From the NCBI GenBank assembly GCA_905250885.1, contig CAJNOQ010000910.1:1-39282 (forward strand): a stretch of DNA of 39,282 nucleotides, written 5' to 3'. Source of the stretch: Didymodactylos carnosus (lineage: Eukaryota > Rotifera > Eurotatoria > Philodinida > Philodinidae). Both the position numbers and the translations under genes were made by a program. The first letter of the stretch is position 1. Each line of letters begins with the position of its first letter. Positions 21,919 through 33,154 of this stretch are shown piece after piece. The notes under the pieces were generated by a model. It saw nothing but the letters and a program-made list of their open reading frames with translations, was not told where the DNA came from and ran no database searches.

Positions 21919-22567
21919 GAACTGGTCTGAGCGATAATATCCACGGATATACACTCTGAAAGTTCAAGCGTGAATGCTCGATGCTTCACATACGGCAAAC
22001 GTAACCTTATTGGTAAAACTCATAATTGAATGAAGTAAAAGGCATCTTTCTCATATTTAATTTAAGATCATTTCCAATCATATGATCGAATCAGAATTGT
22101 GCAATGCAGCGAAGTAGGACTTAATTTACCTGAGCAAATGTTTCTGAAAAGTAAACTCCAAAGCTTATCGAACATCAGATAGTTCCACAGTATGACTACG
22201 GACTAGGAGATGTTCCTGTATACTAGAAGAACAGTGGATCGAAATTGCTGTGTACTTTCTCTGACTTTGTATTAATATTGATTTTTCCTTTTCAGATAGA
22301 GCTTATGGCGTGATGGAAGCATCATCTGGCTGACGAAAACATTAAAAATGATTTTACCATGTTCTCGAAGAATTACATCATTGTGTTTAACTGAATCTAT
22401 ACAAAAGGAGATCTTAGACTTTATGCATTATCTGAGAAAGATAAAGAGGTGCAGTAATATGACGCAAGAAGGATATAGTTCAACTCTGTCACTAAGGAAA
22501 AGTTGGAAGATTTTATTTATCTTAATTCGCTCCCTCTCTCAGAAATGCTATGTACTTACTTTGTAAA

Positions 22568-22636
22568 CCTTTTTTTCAAAGGAATTATTTCAAAGAAATA
22601 CTGCATTTCTTTGAAATAATTCCTTTGAAAAAAAGG
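22568..22636. repeat. Perfect 32-bp stem, 5-nt loop hairpin in the right arm
   Basis: Positions 22568-22599 are the exact reverse complement of 22605-22636, with loop ACTGC. The left arm has only one copy of the TTTCAAAGGAATTATT sequence. The extra inverted copy is therefore a local palindromic duplication, the sort expected from template switching at a replication fork. Confidence 0.9.
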
Positions 22637-23063
22637 TAAAAGCGCATAATTTGCAAAAAAACGATGAAAAGCAGTTTCGCACTTTGTTAAGAAAAGTTGA
22701 AATCGTATGTGTTTATAAAGAGAAAGGTTCGAGTATATATATACGAACGGTCATTCTTTCTTTTTTTAAAAACATTGTTATATAGAATACATGTGTATTA
22801 TATATATACATACACATCTACTCAGCTGTTTCTATACAGCATGTTCGGGAAAGAGAACGGGGATAGAAACACGAAAGAATATAATAGACAGAGTGCCCAA
22901 ATCTCCTGATTTGACCAGGAGACTCCTGATTTTTAATTGTTTCCTGCACCGATTTTGTTTTTTTCAAAACAGATTATCAGTTTCAGAAACAGAATCTCTG
23001 CATCAAGAGTCTACATAATTGTTGTCGGTGCTTATACAGCCTAAAAAAAGATTTTTCTCAACT

Positions 23064-23271
23064 GTACAAATACTTTTTGCCAAAAAAACATCGACCACTC
23101 TATTGTTATAGCCATAAGTCTAGATGCAAAAGGCCTAGTGATTGCAAAAATTTACCATAGACAGAGGAGCCAACGAGCGCTTCCCTGGTAGTTTCACAAT
23201 TTTCAAAAGCACCTTCGTTACCGAGTTATGAGCAGAACAATATCGTACAAATACTTTTTGCCGCCACTGTA
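23064..23271. mobile_element. Tc1/mariner-like element end
   Basis: On the minus strand a terminal sequence CAGTGGCGGCAAAAAGTATT begins directly after a TA (23270-23271), the target of this superfamily. Part of it, GTACAAATACTTTTTGCC, also occurs as a direct copy at 23064-23081 and 23245-23262. The opposite terminus was not found, so the copy is partial or the other end has diverged. Confidence 0.5.
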
Positions 23272-24069
23272 GCTGAAATAGAAAATCACGGTGAGAGTGG
23301 TGCCGTGAAACTCTATTGACTGAATTGATAACTTTTGGCAGTTATCAGCAAAGACAGAGTCTACCGACATCGCAATTTGTGCGCAGCTCTATCTTTATCT
23401 GGTGCTGAATTATCCAAAAAATAACCACTGCTCTTCTATTTTGGCTCCGATAGTAGTAATTATTAAAATCGTTAAATGTCTCGCAATTTCGAACAAATTG
23501 TCTCAGAAATTCTACAAAAATAGTATCATGGGTGTAGAAATTATAAAGTTTATCCACCTGCTATGCTATGAATAGTTATTTAGTGAACTAAATTTATTGT
23601 CAATTTCGAAACATAATCAGGCATATGTCCAGTTATTTAATAGCTGACGGTCAGACCTGAAGGTCATATCATCATCATACGTGATTTATTCCTTTGTTGT
23701 ATGTAGTGTGAATCCTATTCTTTTATGTCGGTAATTGCATCACGTTTCATTGTATATCTTGTTAGTGTTCGACTTGGTCTCTTGGTTCAAAAACAAATAC
23801 TTATAGACATTTACATCGTATTCTAGGTAGTTTTATTTTTTACGATATAATCACATTTGTGCAAATGTCCTATTCTACCCAACAACAGCTATTTGACTCC
23901 AAATAACTTTAAAATCAATGCAATAAACTGACAATTGAAAATAGCTAACGAGGGAACCTCCCCACATGTGTACTCTCATTTTTCTAACGAAATGCAGTGG
24001 GTTGTAAGTAATCGACCATGCTGATTTCGAATATGACATTCATTCGGGTTCATAGGCCTTTCCTAGCCG
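23272..24069. other. Intergenic DNA
   Basis: No gene or clear repeat was found. Short open frames here have no recognisable domain. Confidence 0.4.
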
Positions 24070-24407
24070 ATTTATGGAAAACTAGTTTTCCGAAAACCTC
24101 GAAACTTTTTGTAAATAAGTCACGATAAAATTCTGATCAAAATGAGTAATCTCCCAGCCCTACACAACCTTTTTTTGCAAAGTTATAGAGTTTACTGAAA
24201 AAGCCCTAAATTCATTTTTCCATTTTCTTTCTGTAACTCTGAGGTGACAATGAACATTTAGGGCTTTCCCTGTAAACTCTATAACTTTGCAAAGAAATGT
24301 CGTGTAGGGCTGGGAGATGACTTATTTTGATCAGAATTTTGCGCGCTACAATCGTGACTTATTTAGAAAAAGTTTCGCGGTTTCGGGAAAACTGGTTTTC
24401 CATAAAT
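24070..24407. mobile_element. Foldback MITE, 338 bp
   Basis: Arms 24070-24211 and 24256-24407 are inverted copies separated by about 44 bp. The outer ends read ATTTATGGAAAAC-AGTTTTCC and the inner parts CTCCCAGCCCTACAC, GCAAAGTTATAGAGTTTAC and AAAGCCCTAAAT. The right arm has a small insertion (TTGTAGCGCG) relative to the left. It encodes nothing. Confidence 0.85.
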
Positions 24408-24410
24408 TGA

Positions 24411-24442
24411 AATGATAGCCTGTGTAGTTGGAGGCTATCATT
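24411..24442. repeat. 10-bp stem hairpin next to the MITE
   Basis: AATGATAGCC, a 12-nt loop, then GGCTATCATT. It lies three bases outside the foldback MITE and may be a trace of another insertion. Confidence 0.6.
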
Positions 24443-24624
24443 TTCATCCAAAAGGTTTCGCATTGAAGAATCGTTTTGCCGAAGACGGTACTGCTTGGAA
24501 GGTATAATGTACACGGATGTGACTTTTTTGCTATTTATAAATGAATTAAGTATTCTAATGATAAAAAGTCCATGTAAAACCTGTTTTTGTTTGTTTTTGA
24601 AACACTTTGTTCGATTAGACTATG

Positions 24625-24870
24625 TATTATATATGAAAAAAATTTGAAGATGCTGACAAGAGGAGAGAGAAAGTTACGAAACCAAACGAATTAATTTTAT
24701 TTAGCCTTTCGAACAAAAAACTAAAGCATTCATAATTTTTGTAAAAACAGCCGTGGAACGTTGGAAATGGTCTTGTTTAGTATCCCGAGTTTCTTCTACA
24801 TTAGGCTATGTTCAACTTAAAGGTGGAAACTTTAAAATAAAGAGGGGCGGTAATCCTCACTACATTCTTA
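24625..24870. repeat. Dispersed repeat, copy A
   Basis: Similar to 35905-36145 in the same orientation. Shared landmarks in order are AAAAAATTTGAA, GGAGAGA, TTACGAA, TTCATAAT-TTTG, CTTC-TCTACATT-GCCTATGT and AAGAGGGG-GGTTA. The divergence is considerable. The right end CCCCTCTTT resembles the termini of the 36.26-kb MITE. Open frame 24753-24989 spans it and has no recognisable domain. Confidence 0.6.
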
Positions 24871-25497
24871 CTCTTTATTGTTATTTTATTCCTCATGTGA
24901 TAATTACAGACGCAAAATATCTCCTATCCGCCAACTTGGTCAACATATTTACGCGTACAATTATCGTTAGACTCTTAAAGTCATTCTAATCGTTCTATTT
25001 TTGAAAATCTGGAGGAGTACATGTATATGCATTCTGCATAGAAACAGGATAAGTATCCTTGCTTTTATCTTTTCGTCATCGGGTGAAACTTCACTATGCA
25101 AAAATTGTTTCAAATAGGTCAGACTGTAAAACAAAATTAAAGTCACTTTACTTGTTGTTAATTAGGTTGTCGAAGTAAGCTTCGATAACTTATTGCTTTT
25201 CACTAAAGCCATTGCTGCCTAACAATAGTCTTCTTTCTTTTTCCTTTCTGACACCTTTTGGACCAACTTTTGTGCCGGTTTTTCTCAGTTATTATTTATC
25301 ATATAGATTCGGGACAAAGACAAATCGAATTATTAAGTAGTTTTGACGGCCTTTCAAGAATAATTTTGTCAACACCTTATTTAATTATCGTGTAATCAAT
25401 GCCTAAAAATGATAAATTTTTGAAAAATATTGATTCTATATTATATTGTATGATTTAATTAACAGCTGATCATAGATACACAGTGTAAAGGATGTAT

Positions 25498-26120
25498 CAG
25501 AGCTCCTGCCGATCCACCCGACTCGATGACCCGGTCCGAGACCGACCCGCCTCGGACCAGGCCGGGCCGAGCCAGTCGCTGTTTTTTCTTAGGCCGAGCG
25601 GGCCGTCCGAGAAAAGTTTTTAGCTCGGTCGGGTCAGCGTTTTTTACGGTCCGGGCCGGTCCGAGAAATTTTAAAATTTTTCTCCATATTTTCAGTTAAA
25701 TTTGGCTATTGCCTAGTAACAATATGCTATTATTATTTAGTGAATTCTGTTGAGAAAAAAAGAATTTGATCAGTGGTCAATTCAGGTGACTAATGATAGA
25801 AGAAGAAACAAATACACCATCTAAAGGAATTCTATCCTTTACTGAGTTTATTGTACAATAGATTCTTGAATATGTGCTGTACAATATGTATATGCTGCTG
25901 AACTAATCTTTAGCAAAGCTTTTACTTCGTTATTGCCATAACAAAATTGAATTGAGTCTAGAAACAAACAATTACAGTCGGACTCAAGCCAGGCGGTCCA
26001 GGAAAGACTACTGGCCGGGCCGGGCCAATCGATTAGCATGATGGGTCTGACAGGCCTCGACTTTTGTTGGCCCGGCTTGGTCCAGGGGGTCATCAGAAAT
26101 TCACCCGATTAGGAGCTCTG
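25498..26120. mobile_element. GC-rich hAT-type MITE with perfect 8-bp target duplication
   Basis: The element starts CAGAGCTCCT and ends AGGAGCTCTG, an exact 10-bp inverted repeat. It is flanked on both sides by GGATGTAT (25490-25497 and 26121-26128), an 8-bp duplication as made by hAT transposases. Both subterminal regions are strikingly GC-rich (GGCCGGGCC, CGGTCCGAG, GGTCCAGG) in an otherwise AT-rich locus, while the middle is AT-rich. No transposase is encoded. The intact duplication points to fairly recent movement. Confidence 0.9.
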
Positions 26121-26353
26121 GGATGTATCTATACGTATAGGTAATGAATCACATAGAGAATTCATTATAGTTACATATATGCATCTATGAATATAAAGTG
26201 GAGAATGCACAGCACTGTACCTGATCCGTGAAAACAGTTGATTAATAGAGGCTTTTTATGTCCATGATAAACGCACCGTTGCTTAGTCTTATGTTAAACT
26301 CTTTATATTATCTATGTGTTTCACAAATTTTTTATTTTTGATGAGATTACAAC

Positions 26354-27565
26354 CAAGGATGCCATCTCTAACGCTTAGGGGTGTGACAGTTTAAGCTCGT
26401 GAACTGTGAGTAAATGTAGTAAAGAGCTGGTGACCATCTCCAGCTCCTACTCATGTGAGCTGTTAACCAGCTCCAACAGTTTTATACTCCAGAGCTGCTA
26501 AACAACTCAAACTATTTCAAAAGAACTGTTGTAAGAACTGATACTGAATAGATCGTGGAACGGCGAAAATATAGTATCATCATTCAGGACCTTGCTAAAC
26601 ACAACAGCTAACACCTTGCTCACACTATAACAGATTGTGTTGACTGAATAATTCTTATACCGAAAACCATGCGGTTATATATATACGCACACAAAAAAGG
26701 GATATACAATTTATGCGTTAAAGGGAAGAGTGAACAAAAGAGAAAAAATGTGAAGAGAGTATGCCATCACATTTGCTATCTTAATAAATTGTGTGAGGCT
26801 TGACTCTATCTACCAGCTTAATTCCAGTGATTAAAATAGAATGGCAATACCAAAAAGAAATTAGACATTAAAGAGATGTACCTAAACATCTACCTAATTT
26901 TTGTATTTAGTATGTTTTTTTCTATTTTCAAGGCAATAAAGTGACAGGGCAGTTAAAGTGCATCGTAGTAAGACGTATTATATTTAAGTAAACATCCTTA
27001 AACAAACACCAGAGAGAGAACATGCGTCTCAGTATAAACTAATGAACTGTGGTAAAGAGCTGATGATTAGCTTCACCTCCTACTCATGTAAGCTGTTGAT
27101 CAGCTCCAGCTCCTACTGATGTGAGCTGGCGATCAGCTCCTTTCATATGAGCTTGAAATGATGTGCTAGCTCCCGCTCTCAGAACTGATATGGAACTGTC
27201 ACACCCCTACTAACGGTCCAAAAAGCGGAAAGTCGTCTTAGAAAAGCGGACAGTATGTTTTTCTTATTTCAAGTGTATTTTCTTTTCTTCTTGCTAGTCA
27301 TAGCGATCTTTTTCGCACGAGACACATATTCATATAGCAATACATAAAAAATAAGCATAGATATTTATTGTACACGTTGTCTTTCGAAATTATACTTTTT
27401 CACCGATTGTATATCTGTCAAGGTCGCTACGATCTGCTCACAGTTAAACAAGACCAGAATTTCTTCGGATGAGTCATTGCGAACATATTTTCACTAAAAA
27501 ACGAACAGTACTGTTTGAGTATGATTTTTCAAAATTGCTGAAAAGCGGACCAGTTGGTAACCCTG
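26354..27565. mobile_element. Outer hAT-type MITE, interrupted by another MITE
   Basis: The left end CAAGGATGCCATC and the right end (complement) CAGGGTTACCAAC are imperfect inverted repeats. The flanks ATTACAAC (26346-26353) and GTTACAAC (27566-27573) form an 8-bp target duplication with one difference. Both sides carry GGTCC and AGCGGA/TCCGCT just inside. Removing the inner element and one copy of its duplication leaves about 370 bp. Non-coding. Confidence 0.75.
26376..27209. mobile_element. Inner hAT-type MITE with GAGCTG subterminal repeats
   Basis: The ends are TAGGGGTGTGACAGTT and AACTGTCACACCCCTA, exact 16-bp inverted repeats. The flanks CTAACGCT (26368-26375) and CTAACGGT (27210-27217) are an 8-bp target duplication with one difference. 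Both ends contain multiple GAGCTG/CAGCTC words and the shared phrase CTCCTACTCATGT. It sits only 22 bp inside the left end of the outer element. No transposase was seen. Confidence 0.9.
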
Positions 27566-27573
27566 GTTACAAC

Positions 27574-29050
27574 ACAGGTTTCACAACTCTCTAATCTTTA
27601 ATTATAGTCGCCAAAAACTAGTGAAGTAAATGAATGAAATTCTATAGATAGATCAAATATAATTTGTTTCACAAATGTTAGCAACAATCAGTAAACTTCG
27701 ACGATTTTTGAATCTTTGCGAAGCGTAATTGACAATCCATCTAGTTGTGTATTTGTTTCTCCGTATTTGTACTATGATTGGTTCATTACTACCATTACTA
27801 CCATAATCTATCCACTGACTGTACTAGCCTTCAGTTGTCTATTTTGCCGCTGATCGGTGAATACACTTTCTGATCGACAATCTAATTAGCTCTATAAATT
27901 TTCTCGAGTTTTGGCCTCCAATGTAGCATACACATGCGCTAATGACATATCTAACCTAGAAAGGACAACGCGAGCTATTAATGGAGTCCAATATTTTTCT
28001 TCTCTCTGCTATACTTCTACACATACTGCTCAATGATCGGGGTGCATTAAACTTGTTCCTATTCTAGAATACTAAAGTATTTGGATTCTGATTAATTTCG
28101 TCAAGGCTGCAAAGGCTTTTCGCTTAAGTGGGGCTTCGCCTCAATCTTAATATTTAACAGAGGTTTTCAGAAATTTCGGGCACATCCGGATATCCACTAA
28201 AAAAGCAGCGTGTTATTCCTAATCTCAGACGTTGCTCATCGCTTTCTAGTATATTTGTCCTAAAGAATGACTCGTTTTGTTCTCGTTAAAAAAAATGATT
28301 TTGTTATGCATTTAAATCTCAAGCATGACATATGCTAGTCGAAACTGTTCAAGCGTAGTTGCTGACTAACTTTTAGACTTAATGAGTTTTCCTGAGTAAC
28401 ATTTCTGAGTGAACATTTGACTATCTGTACTTGCAAAACTTTTGCAAAGAAGTTATATCGTACATTATTATTTTTATTTACTTTAGATTGAAACTATGTG
28501 AGGAAATCGCAAGGTCAATCATCTGATTTTTATTTTGTTTGGGAAATTTAACTTTTTTGTTAGCTATATGATAATATCAGCTAAAGTATTTTTACAACGT
28601 GATTTATTCGACATCACTACGTTGTTCTCTATTTATTTTCTTGGGCGATATTTGAACGTAAGTTAATACTCAAGTGACTTTTCGCTCAAATACAATATCT
28701 TATGTGCTGTATCTCAATCAGATTTTCAGGATGAATAGACCATATTTTTCTGTTTTTAGGAGTTATAAGTGACAGGAAGCGCAAAATGATGCGTTCAACA
28801 CAGTGTATTTTTCTGAAAAATGAGATCATCTAGAGAGATTAGGTTTGTTTCAACCTTAATCAAACACCTAAACGTCAGAATTCATTATAGTGATTTTGAA
28901 ACTGGCTCGTTGCTGCTTTTTAGCATGTAGTGAACTGAAAGAGAGATATGGTGTCATTTGTTGTAGAAGCTCTTTCGATGCGTAAAATTACATGTTCTTC
29001 GACGCTGTGTCAAACACTTTGACACAACACAAACATATCTTTTTGTTTAG
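27574..29050. other. Intergenic DNA upstream of the AUTS2-like gene
   Basis: No gene or repeat array is supported. The promoter of the AUTS2-like gene should lie in the right part; no convincing TATA box was recognised. Confidence 0.4.
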
Positions 29051-29058
29051 AGTTTCAC

Positions 29059-32000
29059 ATGATGGTGAACACTTCAAAGCTCTCTAATGAATCCGTGACA
29101 CCCACAACGGTTGCTACAACGACAAAAGATATTAAAGATGGGAAAAAATCGTCGTTGCTATCGCCAACTAATGAAAAAAAGAAAACAAAAAAATCAATAA
29201 CAACAACGACGTCTTCTTCTTCATCGTCGAGAACAACGAAAAAAAATAAACGAAAAGATTTATCATCGAATAATAGTAGGAGTAAATCAAAATCAGTGAC
29301 AAATCATCGGCGAATATCTTTTTCGAATATAAAACAACAATCGCAAAAACGTCCACGATCGCTCAGCGATGAAAGTACATCTTCAAGAAGTTGCTCATCA
29401 GACAGTTCCTGTTCAACATCATCGTCCAATTCTTCTTCAGTTAATTCCTCAGTATCTTCAGCAAACTCAATTTTACCAAAATCTGTAAAGACAATCAAAA
29501 TGGCAAAAAATAATGATAATCTAGAACCAGCAATACAACTGACAACTGATAATACTTATGACATGGAGATAAACACAGACAAAAACTTGACAACAGCACT
29601 ACCAGCAACAACAATAACGACAACGATCACGGATGAAAATAATAGTGATGATAAAAGTCGACGTTCCATTGCTGAAAAACATATCAAAACCATAACATCA
29701 AAAACAAAAACGGGAAAACACGATCTTATTGATGGTTTTGCATTTTTATCGTTCGAAAATAATGATGATCTGTTATTGGCCTATGAGCAACATCAACAAT
29801 TATTAATTGCACATAATAAGCATAAAATAAATGAACGAAATAGGATAACGATTGGAAGGAAAACCAGTAGAAAAACCGATCAGTCGTCAATAATGATATA
29901 TGAGGCAAATCGTTCAATGAATATATCATGTAATCCAACAATTAAAGTAGATATCGCCCCATCGTCATCAAATACACCATTAATTAGTTCTTTAGATGAC
30001 AGTAAACCATTCATAGTAAAAAATAATCAACAGCAGCTCGATAAATTCGATGACGATAGGTTAGTACAAATCATAGTGTTTCTGTGTATCACTTTCGCAG
30101 AATTTTGCATAAAAGATAGCATACGTATAGATTGACAATTTTAACATCTCTGAGTCAGTATTTGTCTTCATTTCTTGACATTTCTCTAGTGAAGAAGTGA
30201 CATAGATTTTTTTTCTTTTTTAATTTCACCAATAGAGCTTTATGGTTATCACCAACCAAATCTTGCGTGGATGGTAACCGAGGAAATTATACTAATTCGA
30301 GATCGCCCAAAATTTTATCGCCCACTCAACAACAACACATACATAACAGTACAACTCAACCCTTCTTATCATCACCAACAAAGCTACTTGACAATCAATA
30401 TTATCTGAATATGATTAAAAATGAATCGGTGGATCTCACGAAAAACGACATTGAACAAAAAAAGAAACAAAATTTGTTATTAAAAACATTTGAACGTACT
30501 TCCAATGAAAATTCAGTTTCAACAAATGAAAAAGAACCTGCCATTATAGATGAGAACCATGAGAAATCAAGCTTGGTCGGTGATTGCTGTCTATCTTCGT
30601 CACATCGGGATTCAATATGTTCAAATACAACAACAACTACACAAAATACGAATCAAACACTACCAAACCATCCAGAGTCATCTCATCACAATCAAAACCA
30701 TCATCACTGTCATCACCATCACAAAAAACACAAATCAAAACATTTGAATGACAAGTGAGATATTAAGAACTGAAGTCAGTGATCACTTATGCTTTTTTTT
30801 TTTTCATTCTAGTCAACAACAAATTCCTAAACATACAGTGGTAACACAATCATCAGAATTGAATAAAGAGCAACGTGCTCCATTGACGATCAAATCAGAG
30901 CCAAACCTATTTGATTATTCTCAATTTAAACAGTTTCCTCCTTTTTCTTCATCACCATTTGGACCATCATTGCCATTCGATCCAATGATTTATTCACGTT
31001 TTTATAATCCTCATCATAATTTTGAGTTACCTATACCACCGCCGCCTTTATTTTCGTCAGGCCCAGCATTATTTCGTCCTTATCCAAAATCAGATGAATC
31101 TCCAAATACATCTTCATCGAGTTCAGTTAATTTATCACTCGAAAAAATGCTGTCATCGTTTTATCCTACTTACATTTCAGCTGCGACTGCTGCAGCGACA
31201 AACACGCCGTCTTCTGCAAGTATCAATGTAAAAATGGATCCAACGAATATGTGTCCTAATTTATGGTCACGTGAAACTTTACAGCGACAATTAAACTCAC
31301 ATTACCTCGCTTCGCATCATAATCAAAATTCTTTTCAGCAGCCACAGGTATGAACTGAAGCTTATATAACATCTGGAACCCTTATTTTAATGTAGATATT
31401 TTTATTTAGGCTGATAAATTATTAACACAACCGAAATCGGATGTGTCTCCTACCCAGTTTTCTTCAACAACAAAGGTAACTAATCCATCTCCAAAGCCTT
31501 CTAATAGTACATCAAGCACCGATTTTACTCCATTACCGTATCATTTACCACCACTGATCTTCACAGAATTTCATCAACATCAACACAATCATAACCATAC
31601 ACATCAGCACAATTTAAATTTAACAACAAAAAACGATTCATTATCTAAATCACCCGCAATAACCCCGAATTCTACTGTGACAAAAGAAGTACCGTCAAAA
31701 AAGCCATCGTCACAAACAAAAATGAAATTTTCTGTCAGTGAAATGTTTACCAATGACAACCACGCAAATAATAACTCAACAGTGAAAAGATCAAATGAGT
31801 TATCATCCAGAAATCATGCATTTTTATCAGTAAATAAATCTTCAGTGAAAAATAGCTGCCCTCCAGCTCCAACAATTAAACCATCTAATGGACGTTGGTC
31901 AAGTGCTCATGTTCATATAGCGTGGATGATTTACTATCAAGAACAACGAGTTCGCGATAAATTTGGTTTGACATCACCTAATAAACAACAAAATCCTGCA

Positions 32001-33154
32001 ATGAACACGTTACGACCACCGTTTTTTTCCTTTGATGCTCAATCCGCTTTATTTTCTTCTCAAAATGATCTGAATGCTCGTAATAATTTTAGCCCATGGA
32101 TGGCTCAATCATTCAAATCATTACCACCATTTCTTCCTCATCAAGAACAATCACCATTACTTAGACCTCCGTTTGCGCCTGTTTTAAACAAATCATCTTC
32201 ATCGACAAGTTTAACGCTGCCTTGTCCGAAACCAAGTAAGTGTTTATATTTATACAAGGTTGAGTAACTTTTTATTATTACACTAATATTTTTGCGTAAA
32301 CAAACTTTCTAATAACCCAAAACTACATATCTATAGAAATCTTTTTAAGATTAATTAAGAGTGTAGACAATTAATGAAAAGCGAAAAATCAGTCTTACGA
32401 AAGTAGTACGAATTTTTTTCCATACTTAATAAAAACTTGCGGAAACTTATATAAGTAATACATTTGTTGATATTTAGTTGTTACTCCTTCTACAACAATT
32501 AAACAAAAACGTGATTCTGAAATAAAACATCAGGCAAAGCCTATTACAATTGATATAACATCGTCGCGTACAACACCATTACCCACGCCAACATTTTTTG
32601 ATTCTCATATAACAAACGCCACAAGTCTGTTAGATCGTCGATCACTATCTCTCCTTGTGCCAAATCGATCTACACCAGTATCAACTCATCTCTTATCTTC
32701 ACCTTCTCTGCGATTACAGCAACAACAAAACAAAGATTTATTCGACGAAAGAAGGAAATTTAATCAAGAACAGTTACTTGCGTTTCCACCTTCACCCTTT
32801 CTTTCTTCTTTATTGACTAATCCGGCAGCATCCAATTCATCCATGCCACCATTCAATCGACCAACAACATCGACATCAAATATCGACTACAAACCTTCAT
32901 TATCACCTTATTTTCCGACACCGTCATCATTATTCGATCCATCAACCATTGGTACACGTGCGCCACCATTTTTACCTGATCGTTTAGAACAAGAAAGATA
33001 TCGGTATTTGTTAGAACAACAGGCACAATTAAGAGAAAGAGAAGTACAAATGATGATGACTGCAGTAAATCATCCATTGAGTGCTCTTCATCAGTCATTA
33101 TCGACAAACGATGAAAGAATACGTTTTCACGAGAGATTATATAAACCATATTAA
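29059..33154 (+). CDS. AUTS2: AUTS2/FBRSL1-family nuclear regulator
   Basis: Vertebrate AUTS2 works with a variant Polycomb PRC1 complex in transcriptional control; the fly relative is tay bridge. Exons are 29059-30059, 30236-30754, 30813-31347, 31410-32235 and 32478-33154, with GT/AG junctions keeping frame: 1185 residues plus TAA. The key signature is GRWSSAHVHIAWMIYYQEQ at about residue 845, matching GRWCAMHVHIAWQIYHHQQ of the AUTS2 domain. DLIDGFAFLSF at about residue 222 matches the family's DIIDGFAIASF motif. The rest is low-complexity: Ser/Thr/Lys-rich N-terminus with basic stretches (likely nuclear signals), a His-rich run near the end of exon 2, and Pro-rich segments (PIPPPPLF), as in the vertebrate proteins. 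The start has AG, from TTTTGTTTAG, only 8 nt before the ATG, so a spliced leader or an upstream non-coding exon is likely. Confidence 0.85.

Larger units (their letters stand above)
21239..22889. mobile_element. Long-inverted-repeat (foldback-like) element
   Basis: Left arm about 21239-21712 and right arm about 22367-22889 are inverted copies, roughly nine bases in ten identical by eye over the inner 190 bp. Both arms read (one on the complement) CTATTATAT-TTCTTTC at the outer edge, then TTTCTATCC-CGTTCTC, ATAGAAACAGCTGAGTAG, ACAGAGTTGAACT, TTTCTCAGATAATGCAT and AGTTAAACACAATGAT at the inner edge. The loop (21713-22366) has no recognised protein. A transcript would fold into a very long hairpin. 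Target duplications were not clear, so the superfamily is unknown. Confidence 0.8.

Noticed and set aside
21700..22366. tRNA gene in the loop of the long-inverted-repeat element (GGTTCG word near 21838)
   Set aside because: No A box at the right spacing and no cloverleaf could be drawn.
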